Positions 17,327 through 27,769 of a stretch of 64,000 nt of DNA are shown here, one piece after another. Origin of the DNA: Burkholderia sp. (lineage in GTDB: Bacteria; Pseudomonadota; Gammaproteobacteria; Burkholderiales; Burkholderiaceae); assembly GCA_031253835.1 (NCBI GenBank), contig JAIRVP010000012.1, positions 1 to 64,000 of the forward strand. Direction: 5' to 3'. A program made the translations under genes and the position numbers. The notes under the pieces were generated by a model. It searched no databases and was not told the origin of the DNA. It saw only the letters and a program-made list of their open reading frames with translations. Each line of letters opens with the position of its first letter. Position 1 is the first letter of the stretch.

Positions 17327-18640
17327 ATGAATCCGGCAATGAACCAGCCGTTGCCCGTCACCGTGCTGTCCGGCTTCCTCGGTGCCGGCAAGACCACGCT
17401 GCTCAACCACGTCCTCGCGAACCGCGCGGGCCTGAAAGTCGCCGTGATCGTCAACGATCTCGCGGCGGTCAACATCGACGCATCGCTCGTGCGCGATGCG
17501 CAGGCGCTGTCGCATGTCGAGGAACGCCTCGTCGAGATGTCGAACGGCTGCATCTGTTGCACGCTGCGCGACGACCTGCTCGTCGAGATCCGCAACCTCG
17601 CATCCGAAGGCCGCTTCGACGCGATCATGATCGAGTCGACCGGTATCGCGGAGCCGATGCCGATCGCCGAAACGTTCACGTTCGTCGACGACGACGGCAC
17701 GTCGCTGTCGACCATCGCGCGGCTCGACACGCTCGTCACCGTGGTCGACGCCTACAACTTCCTGCGCGACTACGGCTCCGACGATGCGCTCGCGACGCGC
17801 GGCATCGCCGCGTCGGAAGACGACGACCGCACGCTCGTCGAGCTGCTGATCGAGCAGATCGAATTCTGCGACGTGCTGGTAATCAACAAGGCCGACCTCG
17901 TCAGCGCCGACGATCTCGCTCGCCTGCAGCACATCCTCGCGCGACTCAATCCGCGCGCGCACCAGGTTGTGTCGACGTTCGGCAGCGTGCCGCTCGACGA
18001 AGTGCTGAACACCGGCCGCTTCGATTTCGACGAAGCCGCGAACGCACCGGGCTGGCTCGCATCGCTCGATCACGATCACACGCATTGCGACGATCCCGAC
18101 TGCCATGACGCACATCATGCGCACGTGCACGGCGAAGCCGACGAATTCGGCATCGGCAATTTTGTTTACCGCGCGCGCCGGCCGTTTCACCCGGCACGAC
18201 TCTGGGCGCTGCTGCATCAGGAATGGCCGGGCGTATTGCGCAGCAAGGGCTTCTTCTGGCTCGCGACGCGCAACGACATCGCCGGTTCGCTGTCGCAGGC
18301 GGGCGGTGTATGCCGGCATGGTCCGGCCGGTCTCTGGTGGGCTGCTCAGGATCGCGCGGAATGGCCGGACGACGACGAACTGCTCGGTGAAATCCGCGCC
18401 GAATGGCTCGGCGATCTCGACGATCGCGCGGTCGGCGATCGCCGTCAGGAACTCGTGCTGATCGGTATCGCGCTCGACGCCGATGCGTGGCGCGCGAAGC
18501 TCGATGCGTGCCTGCTGACCGATGCGGAATTCGCACTCGGCGCGGCGCAGTGGACGGCATTCGACGATCCGTTCCCGGCATGGGATGTCGATTCGCATGA
18601 CGACGACGATCACGGCGACACGCAGATCGTGCACGCTTGA
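17327..18640 (+). CDS. CobW/COG0523-family GTP-dependent metallochaperone
   Basis: A 437-residue G3E-family GTPase. The N-terminus has the P-loop GFLGAGKTT (residues 16-24), then the metal-binding C-I-C-C motif at Cys75, Cys77 and Cys78, Walker B IMIESTG, and the base-recognition NKAD at 187-190. Residues 248-269 are rich in His, Asp and Cys, probably a zinc-storing loop. A C-terminal CobW domain follows. Such proteins deliver zinc or another metal to client enzymes, often under zinc limitation. No clear Zur box was seen upstream, so the metal is unknown. It converges with hupB over a shared terminator. Confidence 0.88.
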   Translation: MNPAMNQPLPVTVLSGFLGAGKTTLLNHVLANRAGLKVAVIVNDLAAVNIDASLVRDAQALSHVEERLVEMSNGCICCTLRDDLLVEIRNLASEGRFDAIMIESTGIAEPMPIAETFTFVDDDGTSLSTIARLDTLVTVVDAYNFLRDYGSDDALATRGIAASEDDDRTLVELLIEQIEFCDVLVINKADLVSADDLARLQHILARLNPRAHQVVSTFGSVPLDEVLNTGRFDFDEAANAPGWLASLDHDHTHCDDPDCHDAHHAHVHGEADEFGIGNFVYRARRPFHPARLWALLHQEWPGVLRSKGFFWLATRNDIAGSLSQAGGVCRHGPAGLWWAAQDRAEWPDDDELLGEIRAEWLGDLDDRAVGDRRQELVLIGIALDADAWRAKLDACLLTDAEFALGAAQWTAFDDPFPAWDVDSHDDDDHGDTQIVHA

Positions 18641-18724
18641 GCGCGTCGTAACGGCTTGTAAAAGTAACCGTTAACTTTTGCAAGAGCGGCGCGGACTGTG
18701 GCGAAAATGCCGCGCGCGCCCAAC

Positions 18725-18752
18725 AAAAAACCCGCCGAAAGGCGGGTTTTTC
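18725..18752. terminator. Bidirectional intrinsic terminator between CobW gene and hupB
   Basis: CCCGCC-GAAA-GGCGGG (18731-18746) is a 6-bp GC stem with a GAAA tetraloop. It is flanked by an A-tract on the left and a T-tract on the right, so A-T pairing extends the stem. It serves both converging genes. Confidence 0.9.
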
Positions 18753-18769
18753 TTGGAACAGGCGCTGGT

Positions 18770-19048
18770 TTAACGCTTGTTGACGGCGTCCTTGAACGCC
18801 TTGCCAGCCGTGAACTTGACCGTCTTGGCTGCCGGGATCTTGATGGTTTCGCCGGTCTTCGGGTTGCGGCCCGTACGTGCTGCGCGCTTGCCCGAACCGA
18901 AGCTGCCGAAGCCGATCAGCTGAACCGCATCACCCTTCGACACGGCCTTCTTGATGACTTCGAGCAGCGTGTCCAGCGTTTCGCCGGTTTGAGCCTTGCT
19001 GGCGCCCGTTTGGGCGGCGACGGCGTCGATCAGTTCCTGTTTGTTCAT
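18770..19048 (-). CDS. hupB: HU-family histone-like DNA-binding protein
   Basis: A 92-residue HU protein: [20 protein letters not shown] at the N-terminus, the core [20 protein letters not shown] with the DNA-inserting beta-arm Pro (RNP), and [16 protein letters not shown] at the end. HU dimers bend DNA and help DnaA open the origin. The candidate origin lies 2.4 kb to the right. A strong TATAAT at 19098-19103 (minus strand) is placed as its promoter, and AAGGAACC is the ribosome site. IHF subunits are alternatives by family, but the sequence is HU-like. Confidence 0.95.
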   Translation of the reverse strand: MNKQELIDAVAAQTGASKAQTGETLDTLLEVIKKAVSKGDAVQLIGFGSFGSGKRAARTGRNPKTGETIKIPAAKTVKFTAGKAFKDAVNKR

Positions 19049-19436
19049 TAAGGTTCCTTTATCAGGTTAGGTTGACACGAACAGCGCGAACGCGCCGATT
19101 ATACGTGCGCGAACCGTGCCGTCGAGAGTCAGACTCCGACGGCACAGCGCCGAATCCTGGCCCGCGCGACGCGCCCTCCGGCTTGCCGGCGGCCACCCCG
19201 CGGTACGGCGTTGCTATGATAGCGCAGCGCAAACCCAATAACGACAAGGGTTTCAAAGATTTTCATCGGTATTTCGCCGAATGAATCGTCGATTGCCCGT
19301 TTTTTGACCTGCGCCAACCGGACAGGATACGCAGCGCGGTCCGCCCGTGCGCCGCGCCGTTGCCCTTTTCCAACGGCCGGTCGGACGGCTCCGCGCAATC
19401 CCTTGCCAGGCTTGGCTGCCACGTTTTTTGTTTCGC
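19049..19436. promoter_or_regulatory. Divergent region between hupB and mnmC
   Basis: The hupB promoter is on the minus strand with -10 TATAAT at 19098-19103 and a weak -35 (TCGACG, 16-bp spacer). On the plus strand a TATGAT near 19215 is a possible -10 for mnmC. The rest has no convincing gene; an AT-rich patch occurs at 19225-19290. Confidence 0.5.
19098..19103 (-). promoter_or_regulatory. -10 box of the hupB promoter
   Basis: TATAAT on the minus strand, 50 bp upstream of the hupB ATG. A TCGACG with 16-bp spacing is the only -35-like word. Confidence 0.65.
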
Positions 19437-21362
19437 ATGCCCGACCGACTTGTACCCGCCACGCTCGCGCTTCGCGACGACGGCACGCTCGTCTCGCCCG
19501 AGTTCGGCGAGCTCCATCGCAGTGCATCAGGCACGCTCGCGCATCACGCGTTCGTCGCGGAAAACGGGCTGCCGGCGCGCTGGCAGCAACGTCGCACGTT
19601 CACGATCGTCGCGACGGCATTCGGCGCGGGCGCCGGCTTCCTCGCGACCTGGGCCGCATGGCGCGACGATCCCGCGCGCTGCGAGCGGCTGCATTTCGTC
19701 GCGGTCGAACCGCATCCGTTTTCGCGCGAAGACCTGCGCAGCGCGATTGCTCATATAGTTGCTGACACAACCATTTCGGCAGATGCCGATGCGTTGGTCG
19801 ACGCATGGCCGATGCTCGTGCCGGGCCTGCACCGGCTCGAATTCGACGAAGGGCGCGTGGTGCTCACGCTCGCGTTCGGCGATGCGCTCGACATGTTGAA
19901 GAAGCTCGTCGTGCGCGCCGACGCGTTCTATCTCGACGGCGCCGCGGCATCGACCGACGTGATCCGCGCGCTCGCGAAGATGGCCGGCGACGATGCAACG
20001 TTTGCAACGCGTGCACGTACCGACGACATGAAGCACGCACTCGGCGAAACAGGTTTCACGTGTCGCGACGTCGACGATCGGCTCGTCGGCGAATATGCGC
20101 CGCGCTGGCGTGCGCGCCGGCACGAACCGCCTCGTGCACTGCCCGTTGCGACGCGTCGCGCGATCGTGATCGGCGCGGGCCTCGCCGGTTGCGCGGTCGT
20201 CGAACGCCTGGCCGCGCGCGGCTGGGACGTCACGCTGATCGAGCGGCACGAACGGATCGCAAGCGAAGCGTCGGGCAATCCGGCCGGCGTATTTCATCCG
20301 CTGATGACGCGCGACGACAACGTCGCGAGCCGCCTCACACGCACCGGCTTCCTGCACGCGATCGCGCGCTGGCGCGCACTCGAACGCGCAGGCCATGCAT
20401 TCGCGCGCAGCACGCACGGGATGATTCATCTCGCGGAATCCGCCGACGACTTCGCACGGATGCGCGACGCATTCGATGCGTTCGGCGCGCCGTCCGACTA
20501 TGTGACGCTGCTCGATACCGACGCCGCGCGTGCGCATCTGAACCTGCCGGTCGCGCATGGCGGCCTGCTGTTTCCGCACGGCGGTGCCGTCTGGCCGGCC
20601 GGGCTGTGTGCCGCGCAATACGCGGCGGCCGGCGAGCGCGTGCGCCTGCAGGCCTCCACCGGCGTCGCGCGGCTCGAGCGGCGTGGCGATGCATGGCATG
20701 CACTCGACGATACGGGCGCGACACTCGCCGAAGCACCCGTCGTCGTGCTCGCGAACGCGGGCGACGCCGCGCGTCTCGCCGGGTTGCAGCATGTCGCGCT
20801 GCAGCCGGTGCGCGGCCAGCTCACGCTGCTGCCGCCGGGCACCACGGCGCCGCTGCCGTGCCCGACGATCGGCGACGGCTACGCGGTACCGCTCGACGAC
20901 GGCACGCTGCTGATCGGCGCGACGTTCGAACCCGACGATGTCGATCCCGCGATGCGGGCGGCCGGCCACGTCGAAAACCTCGATCGTGTGCGGCACCTGC
21001 TGCCGGGCCTGATCGGCGACCTGCCGGATCCCGCCACGCTGCGCGGCCGCGTCGCGTTCCGCTGGGTCGTCGGCGACCGCCTGCCGCTCTTCGGCCCGCT
21101 CGCAGACGAAGCGCAGGCGCTCGCCAACGCCCGCGCGCTGGGTGGTGCGCAGGCGCGCGATTTGCCGCGCACGCCCGGCCTCTACGGTGCATTCGGCTTC
21201 GGCTCGCGCGGCCTCGTCTGGGCCGCGCTCGGCGCCGAACTGATCGCGTCGCAACTCGAAGGCGAGCCGTGGCCGCTCGAGCGCGAACTCGCCGACGCCG
21301 TCGATCCCGCACGCTTCCTGATCCGCGCACTGCGCGCACGCCGCGTCGGTTCCGCCGGCTGA
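19437..21362 (+). CDS. mnmC: tRNA-modifying protein MnmC; FAD oxidoreductase domain intact, methyltransferase domain degenerate
   Basis: A 641-residue MnmC-type protein. In the family, the C-terminal FAD domain turns cmnm5(s2)U34 of tRNA into nm5(s2)U34 and the N-terminal domain methylates it to mnm5(s2)U34. Here the C-terminal domain is intact (AIVIGAGLAGCAVVERLAAR at about 242, ASEASGNPAGVFHPLM, and a C-terminal YGAFGFGSRG). The N-terminal domain lacks expected motifs: the SAM loop E-T-G-F-G-T-G is AFGAGAG, and D-G-F-x-P-x-x-N-P-x-x-W is reduced to LDGAAAST with no downstream Trp. The methyltransferase is probably inactive. ATG 19437 is chosen because MPDRLVPATLAL is the usual N-terminus. 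Confidence 0.85.
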   Translation: MPDRLVPATLALRDDGTLVSPEFGELHRSASGTLAHHAFVAENGLPARWQQRRTFTIVATAFGAGAGFLATWAAWRDDPARCERLHFVAVEPHPFSREDLRSAIAHIVADTTISADADALVDAWPMLVPGLHRLEFDEGRVVLTLAFGDALDMLKKLVVRADAFYLDGAAASTDVIRALAKMAGDDATFATRARTDDMKHALGETGFTCRDVDDRLVGEYAPRWRARRHEPPRALPVATRRAIVIGAGLAGCAVVERLAARGWDVTLIERHERIASEASGNPAGVFHPLMTRDDNVASRLTRTGFLHAIARWRALERAGHAFARSTHGMIHLAESADDFARMRDAFDAFGAPSDYVTLLDTDAARAHLNLPVAHGGLLFPHGGAVWPAGLCAAQYAAAGERVRLQASTGVARLERRGDAWHALDDTGATLAEAPVVVLANAGDAARLAGLQHVALQPVRGQLTLLPPGTTAPLPCPTIGDGYAVPLDDGTLLIGATFEPDDVDPAMRAAGHVENLDRVRHLLPGLIGDLPDPATLRGRVAFRWVVGDRLPLFGPLADEAQALANARALGGAQARDLPRTPGLYGAFGFGSRGLVWAALGAELIASQLEGEPWPLERELADAVDPARFLIRALRARRVGSAG

Positions 21363-21407
21363 CCGGCACGCAAATCGCTCACAGTCTCCCGATTTCTTCA
21401 TGCAAGG

Positions 21408-21431
21408 TTATCCACGCAACGCTGTGGATAA
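21408..21431. promoter_or_regulatory. Inverted pair of DnaA boxes
   Basis: TTATCCACG (plus, 21408-21416) and TTATCCACA (minus, 21423-21431) face each other with a 6-bp gap. The second is a perfect match to the DnaA consensus; the first differs only in the last base. Confidence 0.8.
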
Positions 21432-21603
21432 CCGCGCGGAATCCGCGCGCACTTCGTGTGCAATCACAGTGGACGTAAACTGGGCAACTCGGCACAGCTG
21501 TGCAACGGACCGAAAGTTGCTCAACTCAAACGTCTGTGCACGAACAGCCTGTGCAACCGGTTATGGTTTCGCCAAGGCCTTGATCTGTCAGCGTAAACCG
21601 AAG

Positions 21604-21612
21604 TTATCCACA
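21604..21612 (+). promoter_or_regulatory. DnaA box (perfect TTATCCACA)
   Basis: A perfect consensus DnaA box lies about 15 bp before the AT-rich run at 21627-21675. Confidence 0.8.
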
Positions 21613-22034
21613 GAACTGTGCGTCCTTTGTTAACTTCTACTACGTATATATACAAGTAAACCTTTGAAACCAAAGACCTGCGATGCCGCACAGCGCCGCG
21701 GGTCGATTCAATCGGTTCCAGAGCGAAAAAGCTGTGGCACAATCGGTTTCCTTCGCGTTCGTTCGGCCAGGCGCCGGACATGCTTCAATGGAACGGTCGG
21801 CACGATTTCGAATCTGAATCTTCGAGACTGCGCTGTCCGTTCACACACCAGGCCGACAATCCAGATCGGCAATCTGAACGACGTTCCGCCCGGTGGCGGA
21901 ACAGGCGGATCCCATGTACCGCCGTCGTCGACCACAACAATCACATTCGGGGCGATACCCAGCCGGCGCGCATCCATTTTTTGACGCTTGACCCCGCGTC
22001 GCTGGCGGTTGCTTCCAAAGGAGAAGTCACCACG

Positions 22035-24379
<2,345 letters not shown>

Positions 24380-24886
24380 AAAAATGTTTTGCAGATTGCA
24401 GGCTCGACCGCGTCGCGATTCGCTGAACGACGGTCTGTGCCATGTCAGGCCGAAATCGTTGCCAGTCGTCCTGAAAATCTGTGGATAACCCGATATTCCG
24501 CTGCAAAGTCAACGATCTGTGCGCGGGATAACCCGGTGGATCAAATCCATCCGACCGATGGCCGATCCGAACAGGAAAATGCTGGCGCGCCCCGTTCCGC
24601 GGGCGCGCGGCATTGCAGGCACAACGAAAAATTTCAGTTATCCAGCGATTTTCCACAGAATGCAGGGGATAACTTAGCTGTGCGATTTTCCGCTCTCGCT
24701 TAGAATGTCGGCTTTGCGGACACCGGAACGACGCGTGTCTCTCCGGTCGCCGCGAACGCGACCGCCGCGTGTGCCTCGCGACGGCCGTGCTGACGCACTC
24801 GAGAGAGCGCGTCTGTTTTGAGATAGACATTCGATCTCCACACTACGGCCGCTCGGCTACCCGGGCGGCGGCAAAGCGAAAAGACT
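24380..24886. other. Second intergenic cluster of DnaA-box-like sequences
   Basis: This 507-bp noncoding stretch has a perfect box TTATCCACA on the minus strand (24480-24488) and near matches TTATCCAGC (24638-24646, plus) and TTTTCCACA (24649-24657, plus). Two GGGATAAC words occur near 24524 and 24666. It could be a second half of a bipartite origin, a DnaA-regulated promoter region for the following marR-like gene, or a DnaA titration site. A GCGCGCC...GGCGCGC-type inverted repeat lies near 24584-24610. Confidence 0.5.
24480..24488 (-). promoter_or_regulatory. DnaA box (perfect, minus strand)
   Basis: TGTGGATAA on the plus strand is the exact complement of TTATCCACA. Confidence 0.75.
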
Positions 24887-25525
24887 ATGAGCGAAGGCGT
24901 TTACGGGAACCAGGCTTCGGGTCGTGTGACCCACAGCCTGCTGCGGTTGAGTACGGCCATGCGAAGCCAGGCATGGGATTGGGCGGAAGGCGCTGGCCTC
25001 ACGCCGACGCAGGGCGAGATTCTCGTGCTGCTGCTGCAGCGCAAGGGCCCGATGCGGCTCGGCGAGATCGCGCGCGAGACTCAGCTCACCGCGGCCACCA
25101 CGAGCGATGCGGTCAGCACGCTCGAGACGAAGGGGCTCGTCGAGAAGCGCCGTGCGCTGGACGACGGCCGTGCACTGGCCGTGCGTCTGTCGGCGCGTGG
25201 CCGGACGGCCGCGAAGAAGGCGCTGCAATGGCCTGAATTCCTGACGAAGGCGGTCGGCAAGCTCGGCGCGGACGAGCAGGGCGCGTTGTATCGCGCGCTG
25301 CTGAAGACGCTGCGCGAGCTGCAGGTGGCCGGTGCGACGCCGCCGCAACGCATGTGCGTGACGTGCGCCCACTTCCAGCCGGGCAAGCTGTCGAAGAAGA
25401 CCGTGCATCACTGCGCGGCGCTCGACATCTCGATGTCGGACAGCGATCTGCGTCTCGACTGCTCGGTGCAGGAAGAAGCCGACGCGGCGACGCAGAAGAA
25501 GACCTGGAAGATTTTCGCAGGCTGA
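24887..25525 (+). CDS. MarR-like winged-helix regulator with C-terminal Cys cluster
   Basis: A 212-residue protein. Residues 15-120 form a MarR winged helix (RLGEIARETQLTAATTSDAVSTLE, then wing LDDGRALAVRLSARGR). A C-terminal extension of about 60 residues carries C157-x2-C160, H174-H175-C176 and C192. This spacing suggests a zinc or iron-sulfur site and hence metal or redox sensing, which is inference. ATG 24887 gives the MSEGVYGN start. The upstream region contains DnaA boxes, and a glutamine amidotransferase gene follows 25 bp downstream. No regulated target is obvious. Confidence 0.82.
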   Translation: MSEGVYGNQASGRVTHSLLRLSTAMRSQAWDWAEGAGLTPTQGEILVLLLQRKGPMRLGEIARETQLTAATTSDAVSTLETKGLVEKRRALDDGRALAVRLSARGRTAAKKALQWPEFLTKAVGKLGADEQGALYRALLKTLRELQVAGATPPQRMCVTCAHFQPGKLSKKTVHHCAALDISMSDSDLRLDCSVQEEADAATQKKTWKIFAG

Positions 25526-25550
25526 CGTCCGTCGATCGACCGGGAGGCCG

Positions 25551-26264
25551 ATGATGAACGCTGAAGTCGTGGCGATCCGCCATGTGCATTTCGAGGATCT
25601 CGGAAGCTTCGAGCAGGTGCTCGGCGAACGGGGGAGGCGGGTGCGCTATGTCGACGTCGGATCGTCGCGGGTCGAGGTGCTCGACGTGCTCGAGCCGTCG
25701 CTGTTCGTTGTGCTCGGCGGGCCGATCAGCGTGTACGACGATGCGCAGTATCCGACGATCGCGCCGCTTCTGGCGCTCGTCCGGCAGCGCATCGACGCAG
25801 GACTGCCGATCCTCGGCATCTGCCTTGGCTCGCAGTTCATCGCGCGGGCGCTCGGTGCGCGCGTCTATCCGGCCGCGCAGCACGAACTCGGCTGGGCGCC
25901 GCTGGCGCTCACCGATGCCGGGCGCGCGTCGCCGCTGCGTCATCTCGATGGCGCGGCGACATCGATGCTCCATTGGCACGGCGATACGTTCGACCTGCCG
26001 GGCGGGGCGATCCATCTCGCGTCGACACCGGCGTGCCGCCACCAGGCATTCGCATGGGGGCAGCACGTGCTGGCGCTGCAATGCCATCCGGAAATCCGCA
26101 CCGACCGTTTCGAACCCTGGCTGATCGCGAACGCCGGCGAAATCGCGGCGATGCCCGGCATCGACGCGCGCCAGTTGCGTACCGATACCGCGCAGCACGG
26201 CCCCGTGCTCGAAACGGCTGCGCGACGCATGTTCGCGGAGTGGCTCGACAGCGTCGGGCTATAG
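25551..26264 (+). CDS. Class I glutamine amidotransferase-like protein
   Basis: A 237-residue GATase1-fold protein. The nucleophile Cys91 is in GICLGSQF, and the His179/Glu181 pair in LQCHPEIRT completes the triad. VVLGGPISVYDD marks the oxyanion strand. It resembles stand-alone GMP-synthase-like amidotransferases of unknown acceptor, not GuaA, which would have an ATP-pyrophosphatase domain. It starts 25 bp after the marR-like gene and may be co-transcribed with it. ATG 25554 is an alternative start one codon later. Confidence 0.87.
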   Translation: MMNAEVVAIRHVHFEDLGSFEQVLGERGRRVRYVDVGSSRVEVLDVLEPSLFVVLGGPISVYDDAQYPTIAPLLALVRQRIDAGLPILGICLGSQFIARALGARVYPAAQHELGWAPLALTDAGRASPLRHLDGAATSMLHWHGDTFDLPGGAIHLASTPACRHQAFAWGQHVLALQCHPEIRTDRFEPWLIANAGEIAAMPGIDARQLRTDTAQHGPVLETAARRMFAEWLDSVGL

Positions 26265-26477
26265 CGCCGCCGGCGACACCGTTCGCCGCGAAGGTTGGGC
26301 CCGGCCTGCATCCGTTGCGGGCCGGCGCACTGCTGTACGCCACGCATTGTCCGCATCGTCGGCACGTTGCCGCCGGCCCTACCTGACCATCCGCTTACTG
26401 CCGGTTGCACCGTCTGCACGGTTCAGGCCTGCGTGCTACGCTCGTCCGCTCTTTCCCTTTCCAGGCGAGCGGCTTCC

Positions 26478-27590
26478 ATGACTGCGCTGTTTTCTCCGTT
26501 CACGCTGCGCGGCGTGACCCTTCCGAACCGGATCGTGATCTCCCCGATGTGCCAGTACTCGGCCGAACGCGGTGAAGCGACCGACTGGCACATGATTCAC
26601 CTCGGCCATCTCGCGCTGTCGGGCGCGGGGCTGCTCTGCATCGAGGCGACCTCGGTGGAACCCGACGGGCGCATCACGCACGGTGACCTCGGCCTCTGGG
26701 ACGACGTGACCGAAGAAGCGCTGAAGCCCGTACTGGCCGCGATCCGCAAGCATTCGCCGGTCCGCATCGCGATGCAGCTGTCGCACGCGGGGCGCAAGGC
26801 GTCGAGCGCCGTGCCGTGGGAGGGCGGCCAGCTGGTATCGGTCGCCGACGGCGGCTGGCTGCCGCACGGGCCGTCGGCCGTGCCGCACAAGGACGGCGAG
26901 ACGCCGCCGCTCGCGCTCGATGCCGCGGGCCTGAACCGCATTCGCGAAGCGTTCGCCGCGTCGGCGAAGCGCGCCGCGCGGCTCGGCATCGACGCGCTCG
27001 AAGTGCATGCGGCGCACGGCTACCTGCTGCACCAGTTCCTGTCGCCGCTCGCGAACCAGCGCACCGACGAATACGGCGGCTCGCTCGAAAACCGGATGCG
27101 TTTTCCGCTCGAGATCTTCGAGATCGTGCGCGCGGCGTTTCCGGCGGACCGGCCGGTCGGCGTGCGCGTGTCCGCGACCGACTGGGTCGAAGGCGGCTGG
27201 GAGCTCGACGATACGATCGCGTTCGCGCACGAGCTGAAGCGGCGCGGCTGCGACTGGATCGACGTGTCGTCCGGCGGTGTGTCGCCGCTGCAGAAGATTC
27301 CGCTGTCGCCCGGCTACCAGGTGCCGTTCGCGCAGGCCGTGAAGCGTGCGGTCGGCATGCCGACGATGGCGGTCGGCCTGATCAACGAGCCCGAGCATGC
27401 GAACCGGCTGATTGAAGCCGGCGATGCCGATTTCGTCGCGATGGCGCGCGCGATGCTGTACGACCCGCGCTGGCCGTGGCATGCGGCGGCCGCGCTCGGC
27501 GCGCAGGTGACGGCGCCGCCGCAATACTGGCGTTCGCAGCCGCGCGAGCACAAGGCGTTGTTCGGCGACATCGCATTCGGCCAGCGTTGA
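26478..27590 (+). CDS. NADPH:flavin oxidoreductase of the old yellow enzyme family (YqjM-like)
   Basis: A 370-residue FMN TIM-barrel ene-reductase. The N-terminus LFSPFTLRGVTLPNRIVISP, Cys25 in SPMCQYSA (the redox-tuning Cys of YqjM-type enzymes), the substrate-binding HAAHGYLLHQFLSP and the late YDPRWPWHAA with ALGAQV are all family features. It would reduce activated C=C bonds with NADPH; the natural substrate is unknown. ATG 26478 is chosen because the family begins with the strand right after it. A GC-rich hairpin with a T-tract follows at 27676-27706. Confidence 0.92.
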   Translation: MTALFSPFTLRGVTLPNRIVISPMCQYSAERGEATDWHMIHLGHLALSGAGLLCIEATSVEPDGRITHGDLGLWDDVTEEALKPVLAAIRKHSPVRIAMQLSHAGRKASSAVPWEGGQLVSVADGGWLPHGPSAVPHKDGETPPLALDAAGLNRIREAFAASAKRAARLGIDALEVHAAHGYLLHQFLSPLANQRTDEYGGSLENRMRFPLEIFEIVRAAFPADRPVGVRVSATDWVEGGWELDDTIAFAHELKRRGCDWIDVSSGGVSPLQKIPLSPGYQVPFAQAVKRAVGMPTMAVGLINEPEHANRLIEAGDADFVAMARAMLYDPRWPWHAAAALGAQVTAPPQYWRSQPREHKALFGDIAFGQR

Positions 27591-27619
27591 GCGTCCGGCG
27601 CGCAATATTGCGCGCGATG

Positions 27620-27649
27620 TTGAACGAAGCAATCGTGAACGTGTAGGAT
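27620..27649 (+). promoter_or_regulatory. Candidate promoter for the SET-domain gene
   Basis: TTGAAC (27620-27625) and TAGGAT (27644-27649) are separated by 18 bp. Transcription from here would pass through the hairpin at 27676-27701 before the SET gene at 27770. Confidence 0.4.
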
Positions 27650-27675
27650 GCGGGTGATTCGCCGCATGCCCCGAC

Positions 27676-27706
27676 GCGGCACCGACCGGTGCCGCGTTTT
27701 CGTTTG
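27676..27706 (+). terminator. Intrinsic terminator after the OYE gene
   Basis: CGCGGCACC-GACC-GGTGCCGCG is a perfect 9-bp stem with a 4-nt loop followed by TTTTCGTTT. It ends the OYE transcript and may also attenuate any transcript started at 27650. Confidence 0.8.
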
Positions 27707-27769
27707 GTGCGACGCCAGGCCGCGATCGCGGCCGCTTCCATTCAAGTCGTCTTCACAAGGATTCGTTCG

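Larger units (their letters stand above)
21363..22034. other. Candidate chromosomal replication origin (oriC), main DnaA-box cluster
   Basis: This 672-bp noncoding region has DnaA boxes TTATCCACG at 21408-21416 (plus), TTATCCACA at 21423-21431 (minus) and TTATCCACA at 21604-21612 (plus). The first two form an inverted pair. A run rich in A/T at about 21627-21675, containing TACGTATATATACAAG, follows the third box and could be the unwinding element. A repeated CTGTGCA(A/C) word occurs between the boxes. HU, ParABS/parS, gidAB and the atp operon nearby all fit an origin-proximal setting. A GC-skew plot would decide. Confidence 0.65.

Noticed and set aside
20053..20066. GTTTCACGTGTCGC in mnmC, similar to parS
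   Set aside because: Only 11 of 14 bases match the parS core and the right half is lost; ParB discrimination makes it unlikely to work.
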